Origin: JBCCYM01 sp039190005
GTDB taxonomy: Bacteria; Pseudomonadota; Gammaproteobacteria; UBA12402
Assembly (NCBI GenBank): GCA_039190005.1
Contig: JBCCYM010000018.1
Coordinates: forward strand, 1-26,031
DNA: 26,031 bases
Direction: 5' to 3'
A program made the position numbers and the translations under genes. The notes beneath the pieces were generated by a model. That model had not been told where the DNA came from, ran no database searches, and saw nothing but the letters and a program-made list of their open reading frames with translations. Shown here piece by piece: positions 15,630-22,814 of the stretch; positions within the stretch are counted from its first letter, which is position 1; each line of letters opens with the position of its first letter.

Positions 15630-15854
15630 CTACTGTTGTTGCTGCTTAGTAAGCAACACATCTTCAGTTTCTAGCTGCTGTTGTTGCTGCTGCTTAAGAG
15701 ACACATTTTCAGCTTCTTGTTGCTGTTGCTGCTGATTAAGGGACACATAACCAGCTTCTAATTGTTGTTGTTGCTGGGCAAGACTGATTTGGCTAAAGAA
15801 AACCAAAACAATAGAACAAGCAATTACTTTAGCGTTAATTATAATTTTTTTCAT
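15630..15854 (-). CDS. Tiny secreted glutamine-repeat protein
   Basis: ATG 15854 follows AGGAGAG, giving 74 residues. The first ~26 form a signal peptide (MKKIIINAKVIACSIVLVFF, then SQISLA). The mature peptide of about 48 residues is built from three repeats of Q5-6 followed by a short acidic/hydrophobic linker (LEAGYVSLN, EAENVSLK, LETEDVLLTK), ending in QQQQ. A strong ribosome-binding site and a dedicated terminator indicate a real, independently expressed gene. The repeats use mainly CAG and CAA, so a slippage-prone tract is present. No known family is recognised. It could be a fibril-forming or surface peptide. An Ala-Gln cleavage would place the first Q tract at the mature N-terminus. 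Confidence 0.65.
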   Translation of the reverse strand: MKKIIINAKVIACSIVLVFFSQISLAQQQQQLEAGYVSLNQQQQQQEAENVSLKQQQQQQLETEDVLLTKQQQQ

Positions 15855-15998
15855 AGTTAAGCTCTCCTGATTTTACTAAAATCATTTAAAGTACATGGTG
15901 AATAAAGTATAGTACAAAAATAGCAACTATTTTCACAAAATAAAGACGCTGAATAGTCTAAAAAGCTTGATGAAATGATTGTCAGCTTTAATGGATGA

Positions 15999-17204
15999 TC
16001 AACCGTGTTTAGTAACAAACCTAGACGTATCAATCCCCATAAATTTAGCCGCCATGATATGGTGTAACGTTAAACAACTATCCGCGGCTGATAAAACCAA
16101 TTGGCGTGATAAGATTGAAAAGATATTATTAGTTTGCAAACTTTTAGTCAGCAAACGCATAAAATATTGTGTGCTGCGCTGGGCTGCTCGACGTTTTTTT
16201 GCATACCGCTGTAATACCGGCAATGCTGAAAAATCTTCTTTTTGTTGAACTGCTCGCGCGATAATTTGTGCCAGCACCGCGACATCTTGAAAACTCAAAT
16301 TCAATCCTTGCGCGGCAATCGGCGAGAAAGTATGCGCGGCGTTGCCGATAATGACGGCATGTTCTACGACTTGTTGCGTCGCCTGAAGTGTTTGTATTGG
16401 ATAACTTATCGCCTCACCACGACAATGCAACGTACCAAGAAATCCACCAAATGTTTTTTGCAACTTCGCGTTAAATGCTGTGTTATCCAAAACTTTCCAG
16501 CGCGCAATGGATTCGTTTTTACCGCTAATGACTAACTTATAGTAATTGTTGTCCAAAGGCAACATGGCAAGCGTCCCATCACTGGTAAAACGTTGATACG
16601 CTGTCTCTGACTTAGGCGAATCCGCTTCCACACGATAAAGCAAGGCGCTGTGATGATGATTAAGCGATTTAACACCAACACCAAGTTTTTGCCGGATAAC
16701 AGAACCTGCACCATCAGCGGCAATTAATAATTGATAGTTCAAAGAATGGGTATCGCCCTGATAATCAAGCGTTAAGCACTGTTGCGCGTGATCTAAATCT
16801 TGGACCATAGCCGGTTGTAATAATGTGATCCGCTCGCAATTACTTACCTGTTGATATAAGCCGTCCAACAATCGCTGACCGGCAACAACATACGCGAGCG
16901 CCGGCACTTGTTCTTCTTCAGCGTCAAAACGCAATTTGGCAAAATAACCTCGCTCGGAAATATGTAGTTTTTTAATCGCTTGCGCTTGTGTGGATAAGCT
17001 TTGCCACAAACCAAGCTGCTCAAGAAAACGGCAACTGCCATAGTTCAAAGCCAGACTACGGCGATCGTCATCGGTCTTAGCTTTCGCTTCAATGATGGTA
17101 ATATGAATCGGCAATGACGATAACGCTAAAGCCAGACTTAAACCGACATAACCGCCACCAACAATCACAATATCCGTAGCCGCTATTTTCGCACTTGTAT
17201 TCAT
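15999..17204 (-). CDS. ubiH: FAD-dependent ubiquinone-biosynthesis hydroxylase (UbiH family)
   Basis: A 401-residue class A flavoprotein monooxygenase. It shows the dinucleotide fingerprint DIVIVGGGYVGLSLALAL (residues 11-28), the second FAD/NAD motif AADGAGSVIRQKLG, and the late motif IGNAAHTFSPIAAQGLNLSFQDV that contacts FAD. LHISERGYFAKLRF and ALAYVVAGQRL resemble the UbiH-specific HVSDRGH...LGYVVE positions. UbiH hydroxylates the ring of the octaprenyl-phenol intermediate in aerobic ubiquinone synthesis at the inner membrane. ATG 17204 overlaps the pepP stop as ATGA, and the order ygfB-pepP-ubiH supports the name. The visC/ubiI gene that often follows is absent. UbiH versus UbiF/UbiI is decided mainly by context. 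Confidence 0.87.
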   Translation of the reverse strand: MNTSAKIAATDIVIVGGGYVGLSLALALSSLPIHITIIEAKAKTDDDRRSLALNYGSCRFLEQLGLWQSLSTQAQAIKKLHISERGYFAKLRFDAEEEQVPALAYVVAGQRLLDGLYQQVSNCERITLLQPAMVQDLDHAQQCLTLDYQGDTHSLNYQLLIAADGAGSVIRQKLGVGVKSLNHHHSALLYRVEADSPKSETAYQRFTSDGTLAMLPLDNNYYKLVISGKNESIARWKVLDNTAFNAKLQKTFGGFLGTLHCRGEAISYPIQTLQATQQVVEHAVIIGNAAHTFSPIAAQGLNLSFQDVAVLAQIIARAVQQKEDFSALPVLQRYAKKRRAAQRSTQYFMRLLTKSLQTNNIFSILSRQLVLSAADSCLTLHHIMAAKFMGIDTSRFVTKHG

Positions 17205-18526
17205 TGGTTTGCCATGAATGCTTCAATTTCTGTAACGGTTTTAGGCAGATTAGCACTTAAAACACGAGGTTCGGTTTCGGTAATAACCACCATATCCTCA
17301 ATACGAATACCGATACCTTGCCATTGCGCGTCAACATTGTGTTGCCCATGAGGAATATAAATACCAGGTTCATTGCTTATGACCATGCCAGGCATAAATT
17401 CCCGCGCTTTAGTTTGCAGGTGATAATCACCGACATCATGCACATCTAAACCTAACCAATGACCCCCCGAATGCGGATAGAAAGCGCGATAGGCTTTTTC
17501 CGCCAAAAGCGTTTCCGCGTCACCGGATAAAATACCCAAGTCAAGCAATCCTTCGGTAATTGTTTTGGCAATCGCCTGGTTAAAATCATGATGGGTATAC
17601 CCTGGTTTTAAACAACGCATGCCAGCAGTTTGCGCTTGCAATACAATGGTATAAAGCTGTTTTTGTTGCGCGCTGAACACACCATTTACCGGAAAAGTAC
17701 GGGTAATGTCTGCGGCGTAATAGTGATATTCACCGGCAGCGTCTATTAATACTAAATCACCGTCATTCAACAAACTGCCATTACGGCAATAATGCAAGGT
17801 GCAAGCATTCTCAGCGCCGGCAATAATGGGATCATACGCGTACTGTAGACAGCCGTGTTGTTGGAGCACATAAGAAAGCTCCGCTTGCAATTGATACTCA
17901 AATTTTCCCGGACGACAAGCTCGCATCATGGCAAGATGCGCTTTACTCGATATTTCCGCGGCGTAAGCCATCATCTCAATTTCCGCCTGGCTTTTAAACA
18001 GGCGTAATTCATGAATAATCGGCGCGAGATTATGTGTTGTCGTTGGCGCAATCAATCCAAAACGGGATTTTTGTTTGATGGCATCGATATGTCGCATCAA
18101 TATGTTCTGGATCGTATTATCAGACTTCCAGGGAAAGTAGAGATGTTCTTTATCATATAATAATTCTGGCAGACGTTGCTCAAACTCCTGATAAGGATAG
18201 GATGCATCCGCTGCGTAATCATTTATCGCGCCGGACTGGCCACTAAAATGACCTAACCACTGCTCCTGCTGCGGATTTTTGGCACGATTGAAGAGAATAA
18301 AACGATTTTCTTTTGCTTTGATTAAAACCGCGATCGCTTCCGGTTCATTAAAGCCGGTAAGATAATAAAAATCACGGTCCGCTTGAAAAGGATAGTAACC
18401 GTCAGCGGAGCGCACTTTTTCCGTTGCTGTTGGCAGAACGGCAATACTGTTTTCCGCCATCTGATCAAAAACACGGCGGCGGCGTTGGCGATATTCTTCT
18501 ATGGTAATTTTGGGCGCGCTATTCAT
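17201..18526 (-). CDS. pepP: Xaa-Pro aminopeptidase P
   Basis: The 441-residue enzyme removes N-terminal residues preceding proline. Residues 1-170 form the creatinase-like N domain (EEYRQRRRRVFDQMAENSIAVLPTA), and the rest is the pita-bread metallopeptidase domain. The Mn ligands are visible in order: Asp in LVLIDAAGEYHYY, Asp in AADITRTFPVNG, His in HSGGHWLGLDVHDVG, Glu in ISNEPGIYIP and Glu in GIGIRIEDMVVIT. ATG 18526 gives exactly the E. coli PepP length and lies in an 8-base overlap with the ygfB stop; a longer reading from 18574 would add 16 atypical residues. It is coupled at both ends to ygfB and ubiH. Confidence 0.94.
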   Translation of the reverse strand: MNSAPKITIEEYRQRRRRVFDQMAENSIAVLPTATEKVRSADGYYPFQADRDFYYLTGFNEPEAIAVLIKAKENRFILFNRAKNPQQEQWLGHFSGQSGAINDYAADASYPYQEFEQRLPELLYDKEHLYFPWKSDNTIQNILMRHIDAIKQKSRFGLIAPTTTHNLAPIIHELRLFKSQAEIEMMAYAAEISSKAHLAMMRACRPGKFEYQLQAELSYVLQQHGCLQYAYDPIIAGAENACTLHYCRNGSLLNDGDLVLIDAAGEYHYYAADITRTFPVNGVFSAQQKQLYTIVLQAQTAGMRCLKPGYTHHDFNQAIAKTITEGLLDLGILSGDAETLLAEKAYRAFYPHSGGHWLGLDVHDVGDYHLQTKAREFMPGMVISNEPGIYIPHGQHNVDAQWQGIGIRIEDMVVITETEPRVLSANLPKTVTEIEAFMANQ

Positions 18527-19079
18527 CGTTATTTTCTTTATTACCCGTTTTTGTCGCTTGCAGACGTAGTTCAATAAACACAGACATCACTGCCACGCGC
18601 ACATATTCAACAATTTCCGTGTAATCGTTTTCGCTATCGTCGGCATCGTCTGGTGGCTCATAGCTGACTTGACTAATGGCAATTAAGTCATCCAGCGTTT
18701 CGCCAAGATCACTGTTTTTTGTAAGCCGGTCCATTTCCGCCTCATCCATACCCCCCAAACCTAAGCCACTTAGAAAACTATCACTCCATCGCGCCAAGGC
18801 TTCAACGCGACATTCAAGTGTTTCGTCTTCTTCCGGCAGCAATAACTGGAAATCAAACTGTTCGCTGGATAACTGCTCGCGGCTTTGATCAAATAATGCC
18901 ACCAACGACGCGTCTACCTGAGCGTTATCAAAAACCAACCGCCGCCATTTTGTCTCACCATCATGTTCTGTGTCAGCACAAATAATACCGCAAATCAATC
19001 CATGCAGCTCTTCCGCGAGCATACCAGTTTCTGACTTTTGCAGTATGTTGTTTATTTCATCAGTTGTTATTGTGTTCAT
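18519..19079 (-). CDS. ygfB: UPF0149 (YgfB/YecA-like) protein
   Basis: An acidic 186-residue all-helical protein with UPF0149 features: AEELHGLICGIICAD near the N-terminus, LLPEEDETLECRVEALARWSDSFLSGLGLGG in the middle, and TEIVEYVRVAVMSVF near the end. E. coli keeps the same gene directly before pepP and ubiH. In Pseudomonas aeruginosa YgfB modulates ampDh3 expression, but a general function is not established. ATG 19079 is used; an in-frame GTG at 19085 would add two residues. No strong ribosome-binding site is seen. It opens the three-gene operon, whose promoter should lie within 19080-19200. Confidence 0.88.
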   Translation of the reverse strand: MNTITTDEINNILQKSETGMLAEELHGLICGIICADTEHDGETKWRRLVFDNAQVDASLVALFDQSREQLSSEQFDFQLLLPEEDETLECRVEALARWSDSFLSGLGLGGMDEAEMDRLTKNSDLGETLDDLIAISQVSYEPPDDADDSENDYTEIVEYVRVAVMSVFIELRLQATKTGNKENNDE

Positions 19080-19249
19080 AATCACTATTCTAACGTGTAA
19101 TGGGCGCAGGCTAAAGATTTTTGTGATTTTTTCTAGTCAAAATTTACCCAATCAAATGGATATAAATAAAAACAAGAGTGACTAAATAGGCTTGCAATTT
19201 CCCTAACAAATGCCATACTTGTCTTATATTTTATAGCGCGAAAGTAATT

Positions 19250-19462
19250 ATGTTAGCCGTTCATTTACCAACAGATCTTGAACATCGACTAGTACGTCTA
19301 GCTAAAAAAACAGGTCGATCAAAAAGCCATTATATAAAACAAGCTTTAACATCCTTTCTTGAGGACAAAGAAGATTATTTATTAGCGACACAGCGCTTTG
19401 AGGAAAAAAATGACACTGTATCTTTTGATGAGGCAAAAAAACTAATTGACTTGGGCGATTGA
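19250..19462 (+). CDS. Ribbon-helix-helix antitoxin (RelB/DinJ-like)
   Basis: A 70-residue protein with an N-terminal ribbon-helix-helix DNA-binding domain (LAVHLPTDLEHRLVRLAKKTGRSKSHYIKQALTSFL) and a C-terminal toxin-binding tail (ATQRFEEKNDTVSFDEAKKLI). This arrangement is standard for RelB/DinJ/CopG-like antitoxins, which bind and autoregulate with their toxin. The toxin frame that should follow is destroyed within 16 codons, so this is an orphan antitoxin. It may persist as a decoy for related RelE toxins or simply as recent debris. Confidence 0.8.
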   Translation: MLAVHLPTDLEHRLVRLAKKTGRSKSHYIKQALTSFLEDKEDYLLATQRFEEKNDTVSFDEAKKLIDLGD

Positions 19463-19523
19463 TTTCGACAGAAATGTACTAAAGAAATTATAGCAGCGTT
19501 TTCCTAAACATTTGATATATTAA
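19446..19523 (+). pseudogene. Remnant of a RelE/ParE-type toxin gene
   Basis: Starting at TTG 19446, inside the antitoxin's 3' end, the frame reads MTWAIDFDRNVLKKL, the typical opening of a RelE-family toxin (W-x-I-x-F-D-R...LKKL). It then hits TAG at 19491, resumes QRFPKHLIY in the same frame and stops again at 19521. The core with the RNase residues is missing. The 17-base overlap with the antitoxin is the normal TA-operon layout, which supports real ancestry. Confidence 0.65.
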
Positions 19524-19611
19524 TGGCGGATTTTTTGTTTTGGCGCTCGCTTGAAAAAAATAATCTAATATTTACCTTTAGTTTTTAAAAATTTAAAAAG
19601 GAGAAAAGCGC

Positions 19612-19677
19612 GTGAATAAATATTTAATATTCCCTAAAAACAAAGGCTATGTCCCTAAATCAATTCATTTAGTATAA
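19612..19677 (+). other. Original start of the ATP-grasp gene, cut off by an in-frame TAA
   Basis: GTG 19612 lies eight bases after GGAG (in AAAAAGGAG), an ideal ribosome-binding site. The frame reads 21 residues (NKYLIFPKNKGYVPKSIHLV after the start) to TAA at 19675-19677. The next codons in the same frame are AAT GAT and then the GTG at 19684 that opens the long ATP-grasp reading frame, so the leader is the true N-terminus separated by a single stop codon. Confidence 0.7.
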
Positions 19678-19683
19678 AATGAT

Positions 19684-20724
19684 GTGATAAAACTTAACGC
19701 GCGAGATTTAGCTGGTTCAGATACAATCATTACGGCTAATGACTTGTTATACGTTTCATCTGATACAATCTATCCCATTATAAAAAACAAGCTTAGCGAT
19801 GATTTGAAAAATAATTTTGAAATTTTTCGTAATAAGTATAAATTCAGATCATTGATCGCGCATTTATTTGAAAATTTCTTCTTTGAAGAAATCACTATAG
19901 ATAAAATTCACACCATAACTGTTCCTCCAGGCAGAAAATTCATTTTAAAGCCTAGCAGTGGTTTCATGGGTGGGGCAAATTTTGTCATTGACGCGCGTAC
20001 AGATAAGAAAAAAATCGCGGAAGAAGTTGAAAAAGAACTGATAGATTTTAATAAAATGTATCCGCGGGCTTTCTCCGAAAAAATGATTTTAGAGGATTAT
20101 ATTGATGGCAAAGATGAATATGCTGTAGATATGTATTATAACACCAAAGGACAAGCTGTTATTTTAGGAATTTATGTTCATCCTCAAGCAGTTAATAACA
20201 AATACGTTCAGTTATTATATTATTTTAACAAAGAAATTTACCAAAAACTGGCATCAGAATTAACTCGTTTTTTTGATACACTGAATAAAGAACTAAACAT
20301 AAAAAATTTCCCCATACATGCTGAATTCAAAATCAACCATAACGGTCAATTTATTCCTATTGAATTCAACCCTTGTCGCTTTGGCGGCATGGGTCTAGTC
20401 GATTTGGCTTATTATGGGATGGGTATTAATTTTATTAAAACTTATTTTGAACAACAATCTGTTGATTGGCACCAATGGACATCAGAAAATTTTTATTGGC
20501 TGTTAGGGTATAACGATAAAAATGAGCGATCGCCGTTATTTAAGCCTGATCACCGTCTTTTGAAAAATGTTTTAAGCAAAGGATTTGATTTACTAAACTA
20601 TACGGAAATAGATCATACGAATTTCCCTGTTTTTTCGATTTCTTACTTAAAAAATAATACTATCGCAACGATAGATAGCTTGCTTTCAATTGATTTCAAA
20701 GAATTTAACCAAAAAGTTCAATGA
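19684..20724 (+). CDS. ATP-grasp domain ligase (N-terminus cut by an upstream stop)
   Basis: The 346-residue frame from GTG 19684 has ATP-grasp ligase features: a lysine-containing nucleotide loop (KFILKPSSGFMGGANFVI), the hinge segment MILEDYIDGKDEYAVDMYY, and the metal-binding block AEFKINHNGQFIPIEFNPCRFGG with the Glu and Asn ligands and the following Arg. Such enzymes join a carboxylate to an amine through an acyl phosphate. The substrate cannot be inferred. GTG 19684 has no ribosome-binding site; the well-placed start is 72 bases upstream but is followed by a TAA at codon 22. The product is therefore expressed only by re-initiation or readthrough, or is lost. With the full leader it would be 369 residues. 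Confidence 0.75.
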   Translation: MIKLNARDLAGSDTIITANDLLYVSSDTIYPIIKNKLSDDLKNNFEIFRNKYKFRSLIAHLFENFFFEEITIDKIHTITVPPGRKFILKPSSGFMGGANFVIDARTDKKKIAEEVEKELIDFNKMYPRAFSEKMILEDYIDGKDEYAVDMYYNTKGQAVILGIYVHPQAVNNKYVQLLYYFNKEIYQKLASELTRFFDTLNKELNIKNFPIHAEFKINHNGQFIPIEFNPCRFGGMGLVDLAYYGMGINFIKTYFEQQSVDWHQWTSENFYWLLGYNDKNERSPLFKPDHRLLKNVLSKGFDLLNYTEIDHTNFPVFSISYLKNNTIATIDSLLSIDFKEFNQKVQ

Positions 20725-20796
20725 AGCTACAAATGCTAATGGAAAATAGTGTTAGCCAATTTAAACCTAAAAACCGTAGTGACACCTGAGTCTGCC

Positions 20797-20855
20797 GTCC
20801 CTAAGCTCGTGGTCCCTGAGCTCGTCGAAGGGCGGTCCCTGAGCTTGTCGAAGGG
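20797..20855. repeat. Cluster of direct CCTGAGCTTGTCGAAGGG-type repeats
   Basis: Three head-to-tail units are visible: a partial GTCCCTAAGCTCGT (20797-20810), GGTCCCTGAGCTCGTCGAAGG within 20811-20833, and a third at 20834-20855, followed by further TCGAAGG/TCGAAG fragments. They belong to the same family as the hairpin at 8699-8763, but here the copies are direct, not inverted. They occupy the gap between the ATP-grasp and methyltransferase genes. Confidence 0.7.
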
Positions 20856-20964
20856 TCGAAGGATCGAAGAGCCAAAAGACCAAAAGGCTAGTGCCAAACG
20901 ATAGCAAACCATCTTGATTCAGCGAGCAAAATAAAAACCCTGCAAAAAGTTAAAGGCCATACCG

Positions 20965-21972
20965 TTAAACATCTGGCGTCAGTTCAATTAAGGAAATAAT
21001 AGAATTTGTTGGAATAATACGATTTAATTTAAAGCCGCTGGCTTTTGCCAAGGCAGCAAACTGTGCTTTAGTGCGTTCTTTTCCACTACCCATTAAGCAG
21101 AAAACAAAAATCTCGGTAATATCGACAAAAGGATTGTCTTGCTCAAAATCAGTTACGGTTTCAGCAATAATAACTTTACCGGTTTTGGCAATGACCTTGC
21201 TAACATTGCTTAAAATTTGAACGCACTGCTGATCATCCCAGTCGTGAATGACACGTTTTAAAAAGTACAGATCCGCGCCTTCAGGTATTTTTTCAAAAAA
21301 ATCACCGGCGATAAACTGCCAGCGATTTTTATCGATAGATTCCAGTTCAAGCCGCTGTTTTTTTAAGGTGTTGGGTAAATCAAACAGGACGCCTTTACAA
21401 TTAGTATGTTTGAGTAATATCTGTTTGAGCATACTGCCCGTATTACCACCTATGTCAGCAATAACGCCGAACTGATTAAAATCATAGTTATTAACAATTT
21501 CCTGTTCTTCTTCTCGCGTAAAAACTTTCACACCCTCAGCATGACGTTTATTCTCAGCAATGTCTTTTTCAAGATAATCAAAATATGACATGCCATGAAC
21601 CTTTTCAAAGGGTGATTTACCGCTTTTTACCGCATAGGTCATTTCACCATACGCGTTCCAACGACAAGGACTTTCTAGAATCATACAAGATTTAATGGAT
21701 TGTGGATGGTCAGCGCGGAGAATATGAGAATAGTCAGTATTTTCATATTCACCTTTAGCATTTCTTTTAAAAATATTGTGCTTAATAAGCAAGCTTAAAA
21801 TAGCTTCCAAATAGGCTTTTTTACAGCTGGCTTCATCAGTGAGTTGTTCAATGCTTAATGCCTGATCGCCAATAATATCGGCAATATTTAATTCACAAAC
21901 CACATGAATACAACGCGAGGTCATAAAACCATAGTAAAGGGCCATCATATATTGTTTTTTTTCTTCTATCAT
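20965..21972 (-). CDS. SAM-dependent O-methyltransferase (acetylserotonin/hydroxyindole type)
   Basis: A 335-residue protein of the Methyltransf_2 class. The N-terminal winged-helix dimerisation region includes CELNIADIIGDQALSIEQLTDEA. The SAM-binding Rossmann domain has VIADIGGNTGSMLKQIL (motif I), VLFDLP (acidic residue for the ribose), and FLKRVIHDWDDQQC, the region of the catalytic His base in plant and antibiotic O-methyltransferases. ERTKAQFAALAKASGFK is the usual C-terminal helix. Substrates in this class are phenolic or indolic hydroxyls, often in natural-product pathways. ATG 21972 follows GAGG. It is divergent from a MarR-like regulator gene and tail-to-tail with the ATP-grasp gene. 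Confidence 0.85.
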   Translation of the reverse strand: MIEEKKQYMMALYYGFMTSRCIHVVCELNIADIIGDQALSIEQLTDEASCKKAYLEAILSLLIKHNIFKRNAKGEYENTDYSHILRADHPQSIKSCMILESPCRWNAYGEMTYAVKSGKSPFEKVHGMSYFDYLEKDIAENKRHAEGVKVFTREEEQEIVNNYDFNQFGVIADIGGNTGSMLKQILLKHTNCKGVLFDLPNTLKKQRLELESIDKNRWQFIAGDFFEKIPEGADLYFLKRVIHDWDDQQCVQILSNVSKVIAKTGKVIIAETVTDFEQDNPFVDITEIFVFCLMGSGKERTKAQFAALAKASGFKLNRIIPTNSIISLIELTPDV

Positions 21973-22061
21973 AAACGCCTCGTGATACTTGTGATGAATT
22001 AGACATAAACCTTAACAAACCAGCAAAGAAAAGCGAGATTAAAAATTTTATAAAAATTTAT

Positions 22062-22097
22062 ATCAATTTAACAGTAAATTACTGAATTAAAATTGAT
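22062..22097. promoter_or_regulatory. Extended dyad in the divergent methyltransferase/regulator promoter region
   Basis: The 36-base stretch is an imperfect palindrome: CAGTA-AAT-TACTG at the centre (22072-22084) and ATCAATTT / AAATTGAT at the flanks with one extra A. It lies 90 bases upstream of the methyltransferase start and 80 upstream of the regulator start, a position suited to an operator for the MarR-like protein. Confidence 0.45.
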
Positions 22098-22176
22098 TTT
22101 TCAAAAAATCCAGTTATAAGTTAATCAAAATCATGGTACTCTTTCGCAAAAATGAAAATTCATTTTGGATAATATT

Positions 22177-22758
22177 ATGGTCAAAACGGTAGAAAAAAAA
22201 GAAGAGGAAAATTTAGATGAGTTCGAAAAAGGTTTCTTAGAAAATAATACTGAAATTGAAATAGTCACGTTTGAGTACGCGATTGTTAAACTATTTCATT
22301 CATTAACACGCTGGATGGAAGATTGTCAAAGATATGTTTCTGATGATGATTTGGGCGCCAATGAAGTTATCGTATTACATGGAATTGGTATAGGAGAAAA
22401 AGCTAAAACATTAAATGAATTAGGGAGAATGCTTAATCGCATTGATTTTTCGAATATTAACTATAGCGTTAAAAAATTGATTCAATTAAAATACGTCGAA
22501 AAGACCAACTTAGAAATTGGTTCAAAAAAAATTGTTGCCTTTAGGGTCACCGAGCAAGGATCAAAGAATATTTATAACTATTTTTGCGCAAGGCGTAATA
22601 TTCTTATTAGAATATTTAATCAGACCTATGAGAAAAATAATCTCAATTTCACACAAACTCAGCAAGTACTTTCGGCCATGAAAACAGTCTATGATTTGTC
22701 GAGCAATTTGGCGCTTGACGATCAATGGAAAATAAGCCGAGGGAAAAAGCTTTTATAG
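22177..22758 (+). CDS. MarR-like winged-helix regulator (COG5631-type)
   Basis: A 193-residue protein. After an acidic N-terminus, residues about 30-150 form a winged-helix unit: YAIVKLFHSLTRWMEDCQRYV, then LGANEVIVLHGIGIGEKAKTLNELGRML, then INYSVKKLIQLKYVEKTNLEIGSKKIVAFRVTEQGSKNI. The last phrase is the MarR wing followed by the conserved TEQG turn. It resembles the predicted MarR-family regulators of COG5631. ATG 22177 is preferred to a TTG at 22165, and only a weak GGA precedes it. The gene diverges from the O-methyltransferase across a 200-base AT-rich spacer with a dyad, so it probably regulates that gene and itself. Confidence 0.75.
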   Translation: MVKTVEKKEEENLDEFEKGFLENNTEIEIVTFEYAIVKLFHSLTRWMEDCQRYVSDDDLGANEVIVLHGIGIGEKAKTLNELGRMLNRIDFSNINYSVKKLIQLKYVEKTNLEIGSKKIVAFRVTEQGSKNIYNYFCARRNILIRIFNQTYEKNNLNFTQTQQVLSAMKTVYDLSSNLALDDQWKISRGKKLL

Positions 22759-22814
22759 GCAATTTCTCAGTAGCGCATTGACTCATTTATGGCTACGGCG
22801 GTTTTCAGGTTTAA

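Noticed and set aside
15630..15800. Regular CAG/CAA tracts resembling a short direct-repeat array (CRISPR-like)
   Set aside because: Spacing is about 42-48 bases but the repeats are low-complexity codons inside a signal-peptide-bearing frame with start and terminator; no unique spacers or cas genes.
19080..19249. Possible 6S RNA or zapA near ygfB, as in E. coli
   Set aside because: The spacer is too short and lacks a long 6S-like hairpin; no zapA coding sequence is visible.
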